Below, piece after piece: positions 21,311 to 32,560 of a stretch of DNA of 64,000 nt. The translations under genes were made by a program, and so were the position numbers. The stretch's first letter is position 1; every line of letters starts with the position of its first letter. This DNA is from Saccharina japonica. Lineage: Eukaryota > Sar > Phaeophyceae > Laminariales > Laminariaceae. Where the stretch lies: the NCBI GenBank assembly GCA_008828725.1, contig MEHQ01002323.1:875944-939943 (forward strand), in the 5' to 3' direction. The notes beneath the pieces are model-generated. The model worked only from the letters and a program-made list of their open reading frames with translations. It searched no databases and was not told the origin of the DNA.

Positions 21311-22325
21311 CCCGGGCGATCTTAACGCTCTTCACGTAGTCGGGTTTCCAATGACACGGACAAAGCCAACACCCCCACTCTCCCCGCCGCTGCTCGCCGT
21401 TCTTAGTCCAACTGGCCGCTCGAGAGCAATCTCCGCGGGGGGCGCGACTCTAAACGCGACGTAAGGGGAGAGAGGCCTTGGGGATCCAGTCAGCGGCGTC
21501 GGCGTTGGCAGCGGTAGCCGCGGCTCGTCATGACGGACCCATTTTCAGTGCAAGTCTCAACAATCAAGGCCCATGATGCTGTAGTATTCGGTGGTTTGCA
21601 CACGTTGCCGCGCACACACTGACACGCGACCACCACCGTGTTCGTTTTCTTGGTCACTTGGAACCGAGCGAGACCGCAATATGCTGTTCATAGTCATGCC
21701 ACGCAACGGCCATAGACGCTTGTGTGAAGATATTATACGTGCTCTGCTGTTATGTATACAGCATGTAGATAAAAGCCTCGTGCCTCTGCTAAAGGTCTCG
21801 GTCTTGTTTGAGCCTCCATTGGGGGGCTCTCGTGGCTTGCCTCCTATTTGTTTTGTGATTTTTCTTCCGCACCTGCTCTGCCTTTTCTTTCCTTTAGGGT
21901 CCGACCAAGATGTTCGTCAGTCCCATGTGACAATTTCGTCCTCTTGTGTGTCAGCACTGATCGATGCCTGCCGTTTTCTATTTTGTACTCCATCCGGCCA
22001 TGTACCGGTATATGTTTACCCCCATCTATGTCGAGGCATGTTCCTTATGAAGTGCTTCCTCGCCCCCCTCCCACCCCTTACTGGCCAGTGTGGCAGTTTT
22101 CTCACGCGTCTGTTTCATTTCACGTGCGGTTGGGACAGACGTCACGTTGCGGGTGCTTCCTTTCGTTTATTTTCTGCGTTCATGGCGGGGGCAAGTCTCA
22201 GCTCTCTGCATTTTAAGTTTTTCCACGCAAGGATTGCGTGCACCTCACTTTTCGCTTCCAAAATGGTTTATGTAAGCGTTCCTCGTTAGGCTGTTGCTTG
22301 GTCTTTCTCTCATACGCAAGGATTA
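21311..22325. other. Unassigned stretch with a 232-codon ORF
   Basis: ORF 21591-22289 (plus) is the longest uninterrupted non-N frame in the window. It is Cys, Phe and Leu rich, pyrimidine-rich DNA, with no recognised domain, no good start context and no intron pair. Pyrimidine-rich DNA tends to lack stops in one frame, so chance is a fair explanation. Confidence 0.25.
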
Positions 22326-22480
22326 TATTTGCACCCCCCCCTACACTTTCGGTGCTCCGTCTCGAAAGGGATGCACCCCCCCCCCCCCCCCCCGTAGTTT
22401 TCGGTGCTCCGTCTCGAAAGGGATGCGTGGTCAATGGTCAAATGACTAAGGCAAGCAACAAATGAGTACGCCCCCTACAC
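22326..22480 (+). repeat. Direct repeat around C-runs
   Basis: TTTCGGTGCTCCGTCTCGAA followed by AGGGATGC occurs twice (22347-22375, 22399-22427), separated by an 18-C run. The tail GTGGTCAATGGTCAAATGAC is found again at 54103-54122, so this is a dispersed repeat that was locally duplicated. Confidence 0.7.
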
Positions 22481-23693
22481 TTTCGCTTCCAAAGGCTTCA
22501 TGTATTCCTCTCTGGATCACTGTTTGGGACACTGTTTTATTTTACCCTTCATTTCCTCATCACACGGGCTCAACCGAATTGCCTGATCGTGCCCCCTCCC
22601 CCCCCCCGGCATTGTAGGGATGCGAGGGTTTTTTCGATTTTCTGCACTTTACCAAGCGAAACGGGCTCGATTTTTACCACTTTTCTATTATTACTATAAT
22701 TGTAAAAAAAAACGCACAGAGACACATTAGTATCACTCATCCATCATATTTTATCAAGGCGAAGCGAAGCAACGTCTGTGCGCTTCACTTGCTGTCTCTT
22801 TTTCACTATCGTTAGCTCTAGGGTACTATTAATAACCCCGTTTCCATTTTGGTTGGCAGAAGGTATCCCGGTCTGTTCTTCGCTTGTGCTTGCTCGCACA
22901 GGTGGGGGGTTTTATGCTTACTGTCTATCGAATGAAAATGAGACCGTGATGAACGTCTTCCCGGACCCTTTTCTTCCCAAAAGCTTGCCTGTTCTACTGT
23001 ACATATCTATATGAACCACCTCCGTTGTTTTTAGCCCAACACGAGGTAATCACAGTGTGTTTTCGCTCGTAACCCTCAAGCGTACCTCGGGAAATTGCTT
23101 TACTGTATTGGGTGCATTATTTCGTGGTTCTTTCGAGCAAAGGGCTGATACTCCACCAGTGATTGGTTATTCGATTGGCGCCGAACCGTCGACGCATTGG
23201 TGTTTTAACTACGAAATATTTTAAGCGAATTGCAGCTACTACTGCAGCTGCGTGGGTGAGGTGCGAAGAGTCACTGCTGCGGTCCTTTTAACCAAAAATG
23301 TTCCGATGTATTTCCTCGTGGTTGTCGTAGTATACATACCCCGTAGGTGTGCCGAAGGACTTAGGCTACGGAGCACTGAAGCTACATAATCTGCATCCTG
23401 ACCCTCTCGAATACACAAAAAATACCGAACAGCAAAGACTCGAGGCACGGCACGTACAAGACACCCTTGAAAATAGCACTCGTAGTGCTATAGTACGCCG
23501 ATTGCACCAAACCGCCATTTTTTTTCACACCTATCGGCATATATCGGAAAAGCACACCGACCGGGAAACTGGGGGTCTAGAGCTCCTGACAATGCCAGAA
23601 ACGTCTGCAGGAGGCGCTAGAAGAACAACTAAACAAGGGGAGACGGAGGATATTTATTTCGGCGTCAGCATACCGAGCATTCCTCGTGCGTGC
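22481..23693. other. No gene seen
   Basis: A piece of the CATCCCTACAATGCC repeat lies at 22605-22628. Short ORFs on both strands, none with a domain. Confidence 0.4.
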
Positions 23694-24056
23694 CAGTAGC
23701 ACAAGACAAAGTCAACCCGTACCCCGCCGCAACTCACCCTCGCACTGTCTCCTACCTAAGGTTCAGTTCAGGTGTAACTGAACGGCGCCAATCATGCAGC
23801 TCTCGCCCGCGCATCGCCAAGCCAGTCGGGGTAGTCGAGTCGCGTCGTTGCTCAAGCATGCCGCGCATCCTGTTGCGGTGGCAGTGACACAAGGCAAAGT
23901 CAAACCGTACCCCGCCCCAACTCACCCTCGCACCGTGCTCCTACCTAAGGTTCAGTTCAGCTGCAACTGACCGTCACTACGTAACCACGCGACTTCGCCG
24001 CTCATCGCGAATCCAGTCGGGGTAAAGTCGAGCCGTGTCGCTACTCAAGACTCAAT
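23694..24056 (+). repeat. About 185-bp tandem duplication
   Basis: Two units (23694-23878, 23879-24056) share ACAAGACAAAGTCAACCCGT / ACAAGGCAAAGTCAAACCGT, CCCCAACTCACCCTCGCAC, CTCCTACCTAAGGTTCAGTT and CCAGTCGGGGTA. Divergence of roughly one base in six suggests some age. Confidence 0.85.
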
Positions 24057-24404
24057 CGAGTACATGGCAACAAAATCGCGAAGATGACCAAAACCACGCC
24101 ATCTTGCTTTATTTTTTGTTTTGTTTTGGTCATCACTTTTATTTTCCAGCTCCACCGCGTGGGAGGTGTTACCCCGAACGGCTTTCCAGGCAACAAACAT
24201 CAGTCACAGGTCACAGGTGTCTTTTCTCCTTCTCTCTCCCTGGCATGACACTTGCGTTCTTTTTACCGCGCAGAGGGTACGTATGGCTTTTCCTCTGTCC
24301 GTCTATTTTCAGAGTTTGTTTTTTCGCCAACTCACGCCTTCGCGTTTTCGGCGGCGGCGGCCGGCGTCGTCGGCGGTGGAAGGCTCAGAAAAAAACGCCT
24401 TTGG
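24057..24404. other. No gene seen
   Basis: Three overlapping ORFs (24035-24409, 24121-24525, 24252-24440) in all plus frames, none with a domain. Confidence 0.4.
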
Positions 24405-24490
24405 TGTAGTACACCAGCCGACACTCGAACCCCGGTGTAATCGCAAGGCAGGGGTAACAGACAGTCTACCGCCAGGCAACGGTCAACCGG
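24405..24490 (-). mobile_element. tRNA-like sequence (SINE head or tRNA relic)
   Basis: On the minus strand, TGGCGGTAGACT (near 24474) resembles an A box and GGTTCGAGTGTC (near 24431) a B box, about 30 nt apart. The CGGGGTTCGAGTGTCGG T-arm is convincing but the acceptor stem and anticodon arm are not. The sequence is best seen as tRNA-derived. Confidence 0.4.
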
Positions 24491-25917
24491 CCGGAGCAAA
24501 GAACCAAACTCACTGCTGTAAGTAGCCCCACAAGAGTATTCGAACATGTACTATGTATATACCTATGTTATAGCATGTTGACTATAATACCAAACAGAAA
24601 GAACACGTGTCGCGAGGAAAACAACATGTACAGGGGGTACCAGATGTATCCGTAAGCTGCGAGTTCGACCCATTGTATACTCGGAAGCCCAGCCTTGCAA
24701 GCGGCGCCCCCACGTCGTTGATCGCGCGTGCTCTGCTACATTCGTTCAGGTTTTGGCATTGTCAACCTGGCGCGCTATCCCTTTTTTGTGGCACATCTAT
24801 ATATAAAATCAGGTTCTAGTCAAAACCCCCGGCCTTCCGTCGCGTTCTTCATCCTCGACTTCCTGCTCATGGCAACATTTTCTTCGTGGGCAGACAGCGC
24901 CAGGAGAAACGGAACCAACGCCATCACCAAGTTGTCGTTGTAGATGGTCGAGCCAACCTGGTGTACCATTCGCGAGGGGGGGGTGCACACAGGGGAAATT
25001 CTTCAAGCAGAGATAGGGAAAAAAACTCACCAAGACGGGGTAACTACGTAGCCCTCGCTCTTAACAGGAACTCGTCGTGGTAGTGGATGCTTGCAACTGT
25101 CGTCAACTGCGTGCTCTGGTGAAAAGCTTTGGAAGGAAAATACGGAGGATTTTCGGTTGGAGAGTGTGGATCTTCGGGCTTCATAAATTCTATAGGGTCT
25201 CCGGCTTCACCCAGCTGGAAAACAAGGCATGCCCTATAGTTTAGGCAGTCGTGAAAATTATAAATAGCAACTCTGCCTGCGCTTCTTAGTGCCAGGTATA
25301 GCTGCCTCCTGGCCGTTTATCGCCGATGTCAGAGGTCGAAACTCCTCCTCCGCCCGCCGTGCCAACATACATATGTCGCGGACGTTAAAAACATGTGCAT
25401 ACAATTGCCGGTAGGGAGAAGAAGAAGAAGTCTTCCGCCAGCCAACTGCGTTCACGTTTTGTTATGGGGATAATCCTTAACCATAGAACATAGTAGGAGA
25501 GTAGCAAAAGGGTTGCGCGATAATTGAAAGAGCCGGCCGAAAAAAAACAGCAGTTTATGGGAGGTAGATTTACAACGTGAGAAAAATTGCACCATCCTCA
25601 ACACCTCTGCAAGCGCCACACAACAACAGTAGTACTCGTACGAGAGCCGAAAAGTATCAACACTCAAATAAATCCAATAAATACAGCAAGACACGAACGA
25701 CATCATCCGAAGGTCTTCCGTTCATGCGGGGCACGTGACTCCGAAGAACACCGTGAAAAAAAACAATTCGCCTCAAGAAAAGTACCAGGCACCAGGTAAA
25801 AGGTAGCTCCTCAGTTGCAATGGCTGATACAATGGTTGAGGTGGAGCCCCCCTCCCCGCCAGGGCAAAACGCTTGGGCTCGAAAGTGCAAACCCCCAAGA
25901 CGCGTGGTAGGGTACCA
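24491..25917. other. No supported gene in 1.4 kb
   Basis: GC-richer patch at 24660-25080 has several overlapping ORFs and no recognised domain. A PY-rich run and ATG-like starts on the minus strand at 25258-25455 and 25452-25706 are not supported. Confidence 0.35.
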
Positions 25918-26222
25918 GGTGTACCATGTTTTTTTTTCTGCCTTTTAAGGGTGGTCACTTATCACTTGAGGAGCGCTACACCTCACCCTCAAATTGATTC
26001 TGGAGGGAAATAAAAAGTGCTACATATGTACCCGATGAACAGACAATCCCATGGCCTAAGTGAACAAAATGGGAAAAAAAAAAAAAATTGCGACACAAAA
26101 ATGAGATTTCGCAGAAAAATTGGATTAAGAAGTCCCGTCATTCTGAACACGAATTCAGGCAAAAACCGTCATTCTGAACACGAATTCAGGCAAAAACTGC
26201 TACCTCTATCGTACACCTTCCA
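25918..26222. mobile_element. MITE of the GGTGCACCATG family, with an internal 31-bp duplication
   Basis: ACCAGGTGTACCATG starts the left end and CTACCTCTATCGTACACC the right. Family words: AGGGTGGTCACTTATCACTTG, GATTCTGGAGGGAAAT, GGATTAAGAAGTCCCGTCAT. A 31-bp unit (CGTCATTCTGAACACGAATT...) is present twice in tandem at about 26138-26199. Confidence 0.65.
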
Positions 26223-26563
26223 TAGCGCGGCTATTGACGACAGCCGTATTGCCATCACGATCTAGATGCTCGGGCCGGATCAGCACTTTAGGTTGTAGAA
26301 CATGGTATGTGTGAATTGTTGCCGGCGTCTGGCGCAACAGCAGTGGGGCTGAGCTGGAATTTAACTCTTCGTACCCTGATGGACATATCGCCTCGTTCAA
26401 ACTCCTCCCGTTTGGGAACAGCCTCGTCCAACGCGGCTCGAGAATCATCAAGGACGTTAAAGTCGAGTAGTCTGAGAGCCGAAAATCGTTTCACGTGGAG
26501 AGAGAGAGGCGGTCGGCGGCCAATCCTGCGAAAAATTGCCGAGGGCACTCGGGCATTACTCAT
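26206..26563 (-). pseudogene. Possible decayed coding remnant, unknown family
   Basis: Two minus frames look coding in sequence: 26563-26288 (contains DFNVLDDSRAALDEAVPKRE) and 26451-26206 (contains HTYHVLQPKVLIRPEHLD). They overlap, and the second would follow the first after a single shift of frame. GC content rises here against AT-rich flanks. No domain is recognised and this may be chance. Confidence 0.2.
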
Positions 26564-27158
26564 TTTGTGACCACAGGCTGGATTGCAGGGAAATGAGTCA
26601 GTGCCATAACATCGTCAGAATTATCGCAATCATCGTCATCATCATCGACACCATCACCATCGTCAAGACAAACCGTGTTGCATGAACGCCGAGGCACTGC
26701 CCTCTGGTGCTATCAGAGCGTGTACAAAAGGTCAACCAACTAGTAATACCTGCGTACCCAACACAGGAGTATAACTACATACAAGACATATCAATAGGAC
26801 CCTTTCACCCACTGCCAACTCAACCCCGCTCTAACTCTACGTAATTCCCCTCCCCCCAAACGAAAAATGGTTGTACGTAAGTTTTTGAAGGGGGGTTAAC
26901 TAACCCCTTTCAACCCGCATCCACGCTTTTCGGGACAAGTTACTTGGAAATGGTGTGTAACAACTTTTGCGGTAGCACTAAAAGCCTTGTATCATAAGGT
27001 ACACCGTGGGGTGGGTATATTTATACACACGACGTACATCGGGAATGTGTAGATGCCGTTTTGTATATAGTTGCAACGCAGATTGAGACAGGCAACCACA
27101 GACCAACCAGGCAGTCGACCATCACGCCTGAACGTACCTTCGCACATACCTCTGCCTA
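26564..27158. other. No gene seen; ATC microsatellite and piggyBac-MITE fragment
   Basis: An (ATC)n run is at 26617-26662. A fragment with TAACCCCTTTCAACC, GACAAGTTACTTGGAAATGG and CACTAAAAGCC (26895-26990) is a diverged piggyBac-like MITE without a clear right edge. Confidence 0.5.
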
Positions 27159-27382
27159 TTACGGGGGACCAAAGTAAACACTAGTAAGTAGGACCTATGG
27201 CACACACAAAAAACAATACATTTCCCTATTTCTACGAACAATATTTGGTCCTATTTACTATGGCCCCCCGTAATATTTACGGGGGACCATAGTAAATAGG
27301 ACCTAAGATGTACACAAAAAAACTATATATTTGCCTATTTTTACACGCGATATTTGGTCCTATTTACTATGGTCCCCCGTAG
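27159..27382. mobile_element. Tandem pair of TA-flanked mariner-type MITEs
   Basis: Copy A 27159-27273 and copy B 27277-27382 lie head to tail with only TAT between them. Both have ends TTACGGGGGACCA.AGTAAA and TTTACTATGG.CCCCCGTA and internal CATTTCCCTATTT or TATTTGCCTATTT. A shared TA junction suggests that one inserted at the edge of the other. Confidence 0.88.
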
Positions 27383-27764
27383 TACTAATTGAGATAGACA
27401 CTTGCCTAGGTCTTGCCTTAGTGCTACAGTCAGCAGTACCAGGCACACATCACGCCAATACGTAGCCTGGGCTTATCTGAGACAGACACACGCATGAACC
27501 ACACCCAGCCCCTGCTCGACTAGTTGTGTCTCTGCGTGCCTGAAACTAACTGTGTATCATGCCTAACGAGCCGATTCTCACCGGCTGTACGTACACGGCG
27601 GTCAGTCGAGCGACCGGCCCCTCGAAAACCACAGCGATTTTTTCCACCAATAAAAGTTCCCGCCCCAAAAACAAATGACCGACAGTGAATACTGCGGGTA
27701 CTTAACGTCTTTCTCTAACCGTGTGACCAATATTAATATATTCCTATATATCGTATACGGTATA
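27383..27764. other. No gene seen
   Basis: Short AT-rich and GC-mixed sequence, no open frame of note. Confidence 0.5.
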
Positions 27765-27835
27765 TATATTTATGTTTGCCATCCAGCAAAATGTGCATCG
27801 TGAGCTTCAACATTGATCACTCATAAAACGTTCCC
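27765..27835 (-). mobile_element. Retroposon 3' end, copy
   Basis: GCCATCCAGCAAAATGTGCA, then GTGAGCTTCAACATTGATCACTC. Same block as 12051-12140; the adjoining TATATATTTATG run on its lower side stands where the microsatellite tail is in other copies. Confidence 0.5.
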
Positions 27836-28397
27836 ACAAAGAACGAAAAAACAGCAGTGCGTGCCATTTCTGCTGTTACTGGAGTGCATAGGCAGCAGTC
27901 AGAACACGCGAGGAAATCACGGCGGTAGCGTGTAGAAACCCACTTATTAAGAAAACACACACACCCTACCGAAAGGGTCAGCGTAAAAATTCGAAAAAAA
28001 AATGAGCGGATAAATCCGATAAAATAATTCCCGTACGTATATAAGAGACGGAACGATTGCGCTAACTGCTGTGTTGATGGGCGTTTGTTTCTTTTTTCCA
28101 AATCCCTATATACATATAAACATGCATGCGATGTACACAGAACTCCCCAAAATGGATTGTTCTGAAAGAGGGCACTTTCTTGTTGATGAATCCATTGGCA
28201 TCCATTGGCATATTCGCTGTGTTGATGGATGATGGTAGTTACCTGTGTCCTGTATTTGATTCTAACTCACTTCACAGAATCCCCCTCAAAAAGGTATGCG
28301 TGTCCGAAAGGCTCTTTTAAACCCTTTTTAGTGCTGCACCGCTGTAAAGAAACATAAGTATCACTCTAATATCAAGTGTTTTGTTTCTCCACGGCAG
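27836..28397. other. No gene seen
   Basis: A short duplication CATTGGCATCCATTGGCAT at 28193-28211. ORFs are short. Confidence 0.45.
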
Positions 28398-28562
28398 GAA
28401 TGCGGTCCTACATAAGGCCCTTTAACCTGCAAAAGCGGTGCTACTTTTGCCCAACAGCGTTAGTGCGGTCCTATATAAGGCCCTTTAGCCGGCAAAAGCG
28501 GCGATACTTTTACCCAACAGCAGGAGTGCGGTCCTATACAAGGCCCTTTAACCGGCAGAAGC
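28398..28562 (+). repeat. 63-bp minisatellite, 2.6 units, open in frame
   Basis: Units start TGCGGTCCTA.ATAAGGCCCT, continue TTAACC.GCAAAAGCGG and CCCAACAGC. Each unit codes 21 residues with RPFNLQKR- and YFCPTA-like words in ORF 28376-28567. The period is a multiple of three, which keeps the frame open without requiring selection. Confidence 0.85.
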
Positions 28563-29074
28563 GGTGATACCAACACCGCGGACCACACAGCAGAGCTGGA
28601 ATATTACACGAGTACAGCAGTGGGCTGTGGCGATACGAGAACAAAAAACAGTTACAATATACATCGCCATGCATAGTTTATATTCCCTGGTATATGGTAT
28701 ATGTATGTTGTGTTCGAATAAACAAACTTTCCCGATTGAGCGCGATTTCGTTCTGACACTGAACGAAGTGGCTACAAAGTAAAAAAAGAGGCGGTGCGTG
28801 TAAAAAAGAGTCTGCGAAAAAGCCGTCGAGTGAATTTTACCCGGTTTCTTCGTGAAACAAAAAAGAACGAAGTGCTTGTACGGGGAGAAATTGAAGGAAC
28901 AAGCTGCGATCCCGGAGAGAGATGTACTAAAAGAAGAGCCCTCCTCCGGTGGCTATGTATGCGGCTATTTCCACCGCACCTGATGGTAAACCCCACCCAG
29001 CGGGAGGACCGGGGTGGGCAGACACACGCACCCTGCTTTTTGCCACGCCAGCACCATGGTGTACTACAGCCGAG
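28563..29074. other. Unassigned stretch with a 94-codon basic ORF
   Basis: ORF 28794-29078 (plus) begins MRVKKSLRKSRRVNFTRFLR and is very basic. It ends where the next MITE begins. The minus strand is open too (29083-28772). No family is recognised. Confidence 0.25.
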
Positions 29075-29163
29075 TTGACCCATTCAGAACTGAAAAAACG
29101 TATCCCATACTAATTCCAAGTATTTTGTCCCCAAATACTTCGGACCAGTTCTGAAGGGGTTAA
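29075..29163. mobile_element. piggyBac-like MITE, copy
   Basis: TTGACCCATTCAGAACTG at the left and CAGTTCTGAAGGGGTTAA at the right. Core CCCATACTAATTCCAAGTA. The left TTAA has one change. Confidence 0.78.
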
Positions 29164-29599
29164 AGCCGACACATACATGTAACAGTATGGGCTTGCTTGG
29201 CGGCAACTGCGCATGCATGCGTGCTCTTGCCATCGTCCGTAAGCGTCATCGTCGCCGAGTCTACATACCAAGGGTCAGGGCTGCGAAAGGGTGCTCGCGT
29301 GGATAAACGTATGGTATGCCTGCCTACAGTTTTTGGAAGGAGTGCGTGTCTTCTTCTTGTGGCGGTTTCGGCAGGGTGCCCCCCCGCGGTTGTCTTGGAA
29401 GGCTTTGGCACGGTCGGCGGGGGGGGGGATGAGAGAAGGTCGGTCAGGAGGGGGAGGAGGTCAGTGCAGGAGGCATACCTTCTTTCAGATACCACACAGC
29501 AAGCAGTGAAACGCTCTTGGGAGCTCAGAGGGAAAGTTAGCTGTATAAAGGGAAGGCCACAGTAACAGCAACTGCGTGATATTGGGGGGGGGGTGTAAT
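29164..29599. other. No gene seen
   Basis: G-runs and overlapping ORFs on both strands (29197-29565 plus; 29669-29160 minus), no domain. Confidence 0.4.
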
Positions 29600-29870
29600 T
29601 CATTTTCATGCATGGCCGTAGTCGTATGACAATAGACCCTCGCATCCCTACAATGCCGGGACGGAGCACGTTGGGTTTTCACCAACCAGGCAATAGGGGG
29701 GGGGGAGGGGGTACTCATGTCGTGCACGGCCGTAGTCGTAGGACCATAGACCCTCGCATCCCTACAATGCCGGGACGGAGCACGTTGTTTTTCACCAACC
29801 AGGCAGACATTGCTTGCACCAAGCTTTGCGAAGCGCCGTGATATTGGGGGGGGGTGATAATCATACAACC
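29600..29870 (+). repeat. Dispersed repeat in two tandem copies
   Basis: GGCCGTAGTCGTA, ATAGACCCTCGCATCCCTAC, AATGCCGGGACGGAGCACGT and TTTTCACCAACCAGGCA occur at about 29612-29692 and 29728-29806, separated by a G-run. The second copy continues through GCTTGCACCAAGCTTTGCGA as at 14255-14425. Both copies are preceded or followed by G9-G11 runs. Confidence 0.8.
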
Positions 29871-30249
29871 TGGGGTGTCTGATGGGATACAATGCAAGGG
29901 AGCCATGCGGCGCGGACCGGCGCAACATGAACCCTACCGGTACCACTGCTGGGCGATCACCACTCCGTTGTAGACGGTTGGCAGCAACAAGTGTATGGTT
30001 ATTGGGAAGATACGCCACGGACTGCTCGCACTCACACGTGTTTGGTTCATATTATTAGCGTTCTCCTTGCCTCTCCAGAAGTTCTGAGCAGGAGAGGGCA
30101 AGTATTCCTCTTCACAGAGGAATATATAAATAGTAACGCCTCCACAACAATACAGGGGAAACGGGGATACCGTGATATTATGGTTTCGGTCGCTATCTCG
30201 GGTTTTACCATAGCGGTTAAGATTACTACTATTATAATACTGCTGTTTC
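29871..30249. other. No gene seen
   Basis: No open frame or repeat of note. Confidence 0.5.
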
Positions 30250-30335
30250 TCATCACTATGGACGTAAATATAAGGACCGCTTTGTCTTCATATTAATGTA
30301 TAAACGCTCCTTATATTTTCGATCAAGGTACGACT
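30250..30335. mobile_element. Stowaway-like MITE copy
   Basis: GGACGTAAATATAAGGACCG at the left and GCTCCTTATATTTTCGATC at the right form the inverted pair of the family. Confidence 0.5.
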
Positions 30336-30450
30336 TAAAATTATTCATAGTGGGGGGTCTTCCTTTTCTACTTCTTCGTCATTTTTGGCGACACACGCTG
30401 CACGTTGGCGGATGGAAAACACACACAACACAAGTAGTTCGATTATTAAT
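30336..30450. other. No gene seen
   Basis: CACGCTGCACGTTGGCGGATGG (30397-30418) faintly recalls the retroposon 3' end family. Confidence 0.3.
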
Positions 30451-30580
30451 ATGACGAAGGACCATAGTCATAACCGCCTACGGTACACACAAAAAAAACA
30501 ACAAATACCGGTAGAAATTTCCCTATTTTTACTCACGACATTTGGTCCTATTTACTAGTGTTTACTATGGTCCCCCGTAA
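30451..30580. mobile_element. TA-flanked mariner-type MITE
   Basis: Left end ATGACGAAGGACCATAGTCA is worn; right end TTTACTATGGTCCCCCGTAA is intact and followed by TA. Internal CCTACGGTACACACAAAAAA and CATTTGGTCCTATTTACTAG. Confidence 0.75.
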
Positions 30581-31439
30581 TAGTTGGATCTTGGAAGAAT
30601 GGGGAGTTTCGTTTTTAACCCTTTTACCACTTGCGAAAATCGCCCCACACTATTTTCAAGTGATTTTCCCCAAAAATGTATTTTCGTTTTACCCATCCAT
30701 CTTGGAGGAAGAACCCAAAAAAAAACTGCGACGTGCTGTGGTCGGTAGAGGCTCGCGCCGCTCTCTTCGAGGTATCTTGTCCTATACCCTTCTGCTGCAA
30801 TCATACCAACAGTAATAATTTGCACCACTGCCCCTGAATTTACGGACCGTTTGGTCGCCCCCCCCCCCCCTCCGAACCAAGCAGCCAGTTACTTTGTGTC
30901 TCAAAGTCTCACCAATCAGCAGGCAGCGTTTTCAGCAGCCATTTTTTTTTATGTGTGTGTATGTAATTTCGAGAACACGGCGTGTTGTTGGCCACGCCGA
31001 AATTCCTTGGGGTTTCGTCGGTACATTTTGTCGTTGCTGTCTAATCTAACAGTAACCTCCCCTCCTTTCTGTTTCAATAAAAAATCCAGGAGAGCTTAGC
31101 GCTTATTGGAGAAGATGGTTGGCATATACTTCGTACTTCGTACACTGTGTGTAAGACAGAAGGAATAAGCCAACCAATGAATGGTTGATTGGATCTGATT
31201 GGCTTATTTGGGTTGGGGTTAGGATTACGTGTTGTATTGGTCTCCTACACAGACAGGGTGTGTCACAAACAATTTTCTCGTAGATATGTAAGCTACTCTC
31301 GTCAAATCGATGCCTTGTGCCTCGCGGTCTCACCAATCAGCACAGATTTCCAGCAGGCACATTTTTTATAATCTCGAGGATGTATGAAATTGGAGTGGTA
31401 GAAACAGCTTGATACCACGTCTTCCGGGGCTTGCTTGCT
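30581..31439. other. No gene seen; piggyBac-MITE fragment and CAATCAGCA repeats
   Basis: TTAACCCTTTTACCACTTGC at 30615 with CCCCACACTATTTTCAAGTG is a diverged piggyBac-like end without a partner. TCTCACCAATCAGCA occurs at 30907-30921 and 31328-31342 with similar flanks, a weak duplication about 420 bp apart. Confidence 0.45.
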
Positions 31440-31795
31440 TCCCCCCCCCCCCGTCCTATTTCCTACTTTCGGCCTTCTTTTATCTATCCCTCCTATACAT
31501 GCAGTAGTTGTAGCGCAGGTCCGGGGTCACTAAGTAGGCTCTTCTCCCCCCTCCCCACTACGGTACGTGCCTTGCATTTTTGTCGCGAGAAGCGTTCAGC
31601 ACTTTCTTCCCTCGTCGACTCGCGCCGAATTGTGCCTACCCACACGCTATAATAGGCGTTCTCGGCGGCAGTTAGTTGGTGTCATTTTGAGAAATAAAGA
31701 AAAAAAAAAAACTCCATAACACGGGGGGAGACTCGAACCCTCGACCTCAACTCAAGCAGCATCCGAGGATAACCACTAGGCAAACCGGGGCGACC
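31440..31795 (-). mobile_element. tRNA-derived SINE, type 1
   Basis: Minus strand: head GGTCGCCCCGGTTTGCCTAG with A box, B box GGTTCGAGTCTC (near 31738), then an insertion of A/T-rich sequence, then the family body (GACACCAACTAACTGCCGCC, AGAAAGTGCTGAACGC, CGTAGTGGGGAGG, AAGAGCCTACTTAGTGACCC). The 3' part is more diverged than in the copy at 16691. Confidence 0.8.
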
Positions 31796-32334
31796 GACTT
31801 GCTGGGGTGTAGCTTGGGCGACGGCTCGGATGCCCTGGGACAGAAAACTGTTACGTATGGTGGCTGCACAATATTGAGGCCTCGGGAACTCGGGCAAGGT
31901 ACGTACACAAGAACCGTACCTACAACACCGCCAAAAGTGGCGTTCAACGGCGCTGTCAGCCTAGAGGAGGCGTGGTGCCTCCTGTGTCGAGCGGCGTTTC
32001 TTTGGGGGGGGGGGGGGTCGGGAGGTTGATTCTCGAGGTTGTGGTACACGACGACGCCGTGTATGATTTGTATGAACATCAATTAGCCGCCGGAATTCTT
32101 ATTATTACTAGCGTTTCGCTCGGAAATCTTACCGCTGTAGACTGGTAATACGAAAGTTATATGTAAAGAGTCGAGGGAGGCTGCGGGATGTCCACGATTT
32201 CCGCGGAGCAATAAAAATACTATTCCATCTAACGGCGAAAAACAGCATCACTTTATGCTGGCACGTCTGTGAAGTTCGCCTGCGGGGGCAGATTTACGGC
32301 TACTACTGGGCATCCGAACCCATCGCCTATAGTT
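31796..32334. other. No gene seen
   Basis: G-run at 32005-32018. Open frames on both strands (31799-32029 plus, 32082-31747 minus) without domain. Confidence 0.4.
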
Positions 32335-32420
32335 AGTAAAGGCAATCATACTTGCAGTTTGAATCACCGGGCCCAGTCCGGGCCTATGGGCTACAGCATC
32401 AGTAGTACCGGTATGACCTT
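32335..32420 (-). mobile_element. SINE-like type 3 fragment
   Basis: Reverse complement of the unit tandemly repeated at 34690-34935: in plus reading, TTTGAATCACCGGGCCCAGT, CCGGGCCTATGGGCTACAGC, then TACCGGTATGACC. Confidence 0.6.
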
Positions 32421-32560
32421 AACCAGGGGAGGAAAATTGACGGGAAAAAAATGTGACGGTTTCAGTAACGGCAATTTGATTGAATTTCGCCATATCGGGG
32501 GTGATGAAATTGGTCTCCCAGCAAAATTGGTCTCCCAGTTAGTGTTGTTGTAAGACTGGG
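32421..32560. other. No gene seen
   Basis: ATTGGTCTCCCAG is present twice in tandem (32508-32539). Confidence 0.5.

Noticed and set aside
21591-22289. 232-codon ORF as a gene
   Set aside because: Pyrimidine-rich DNA, no domain, no splice or start support; overlapping frames are also open.
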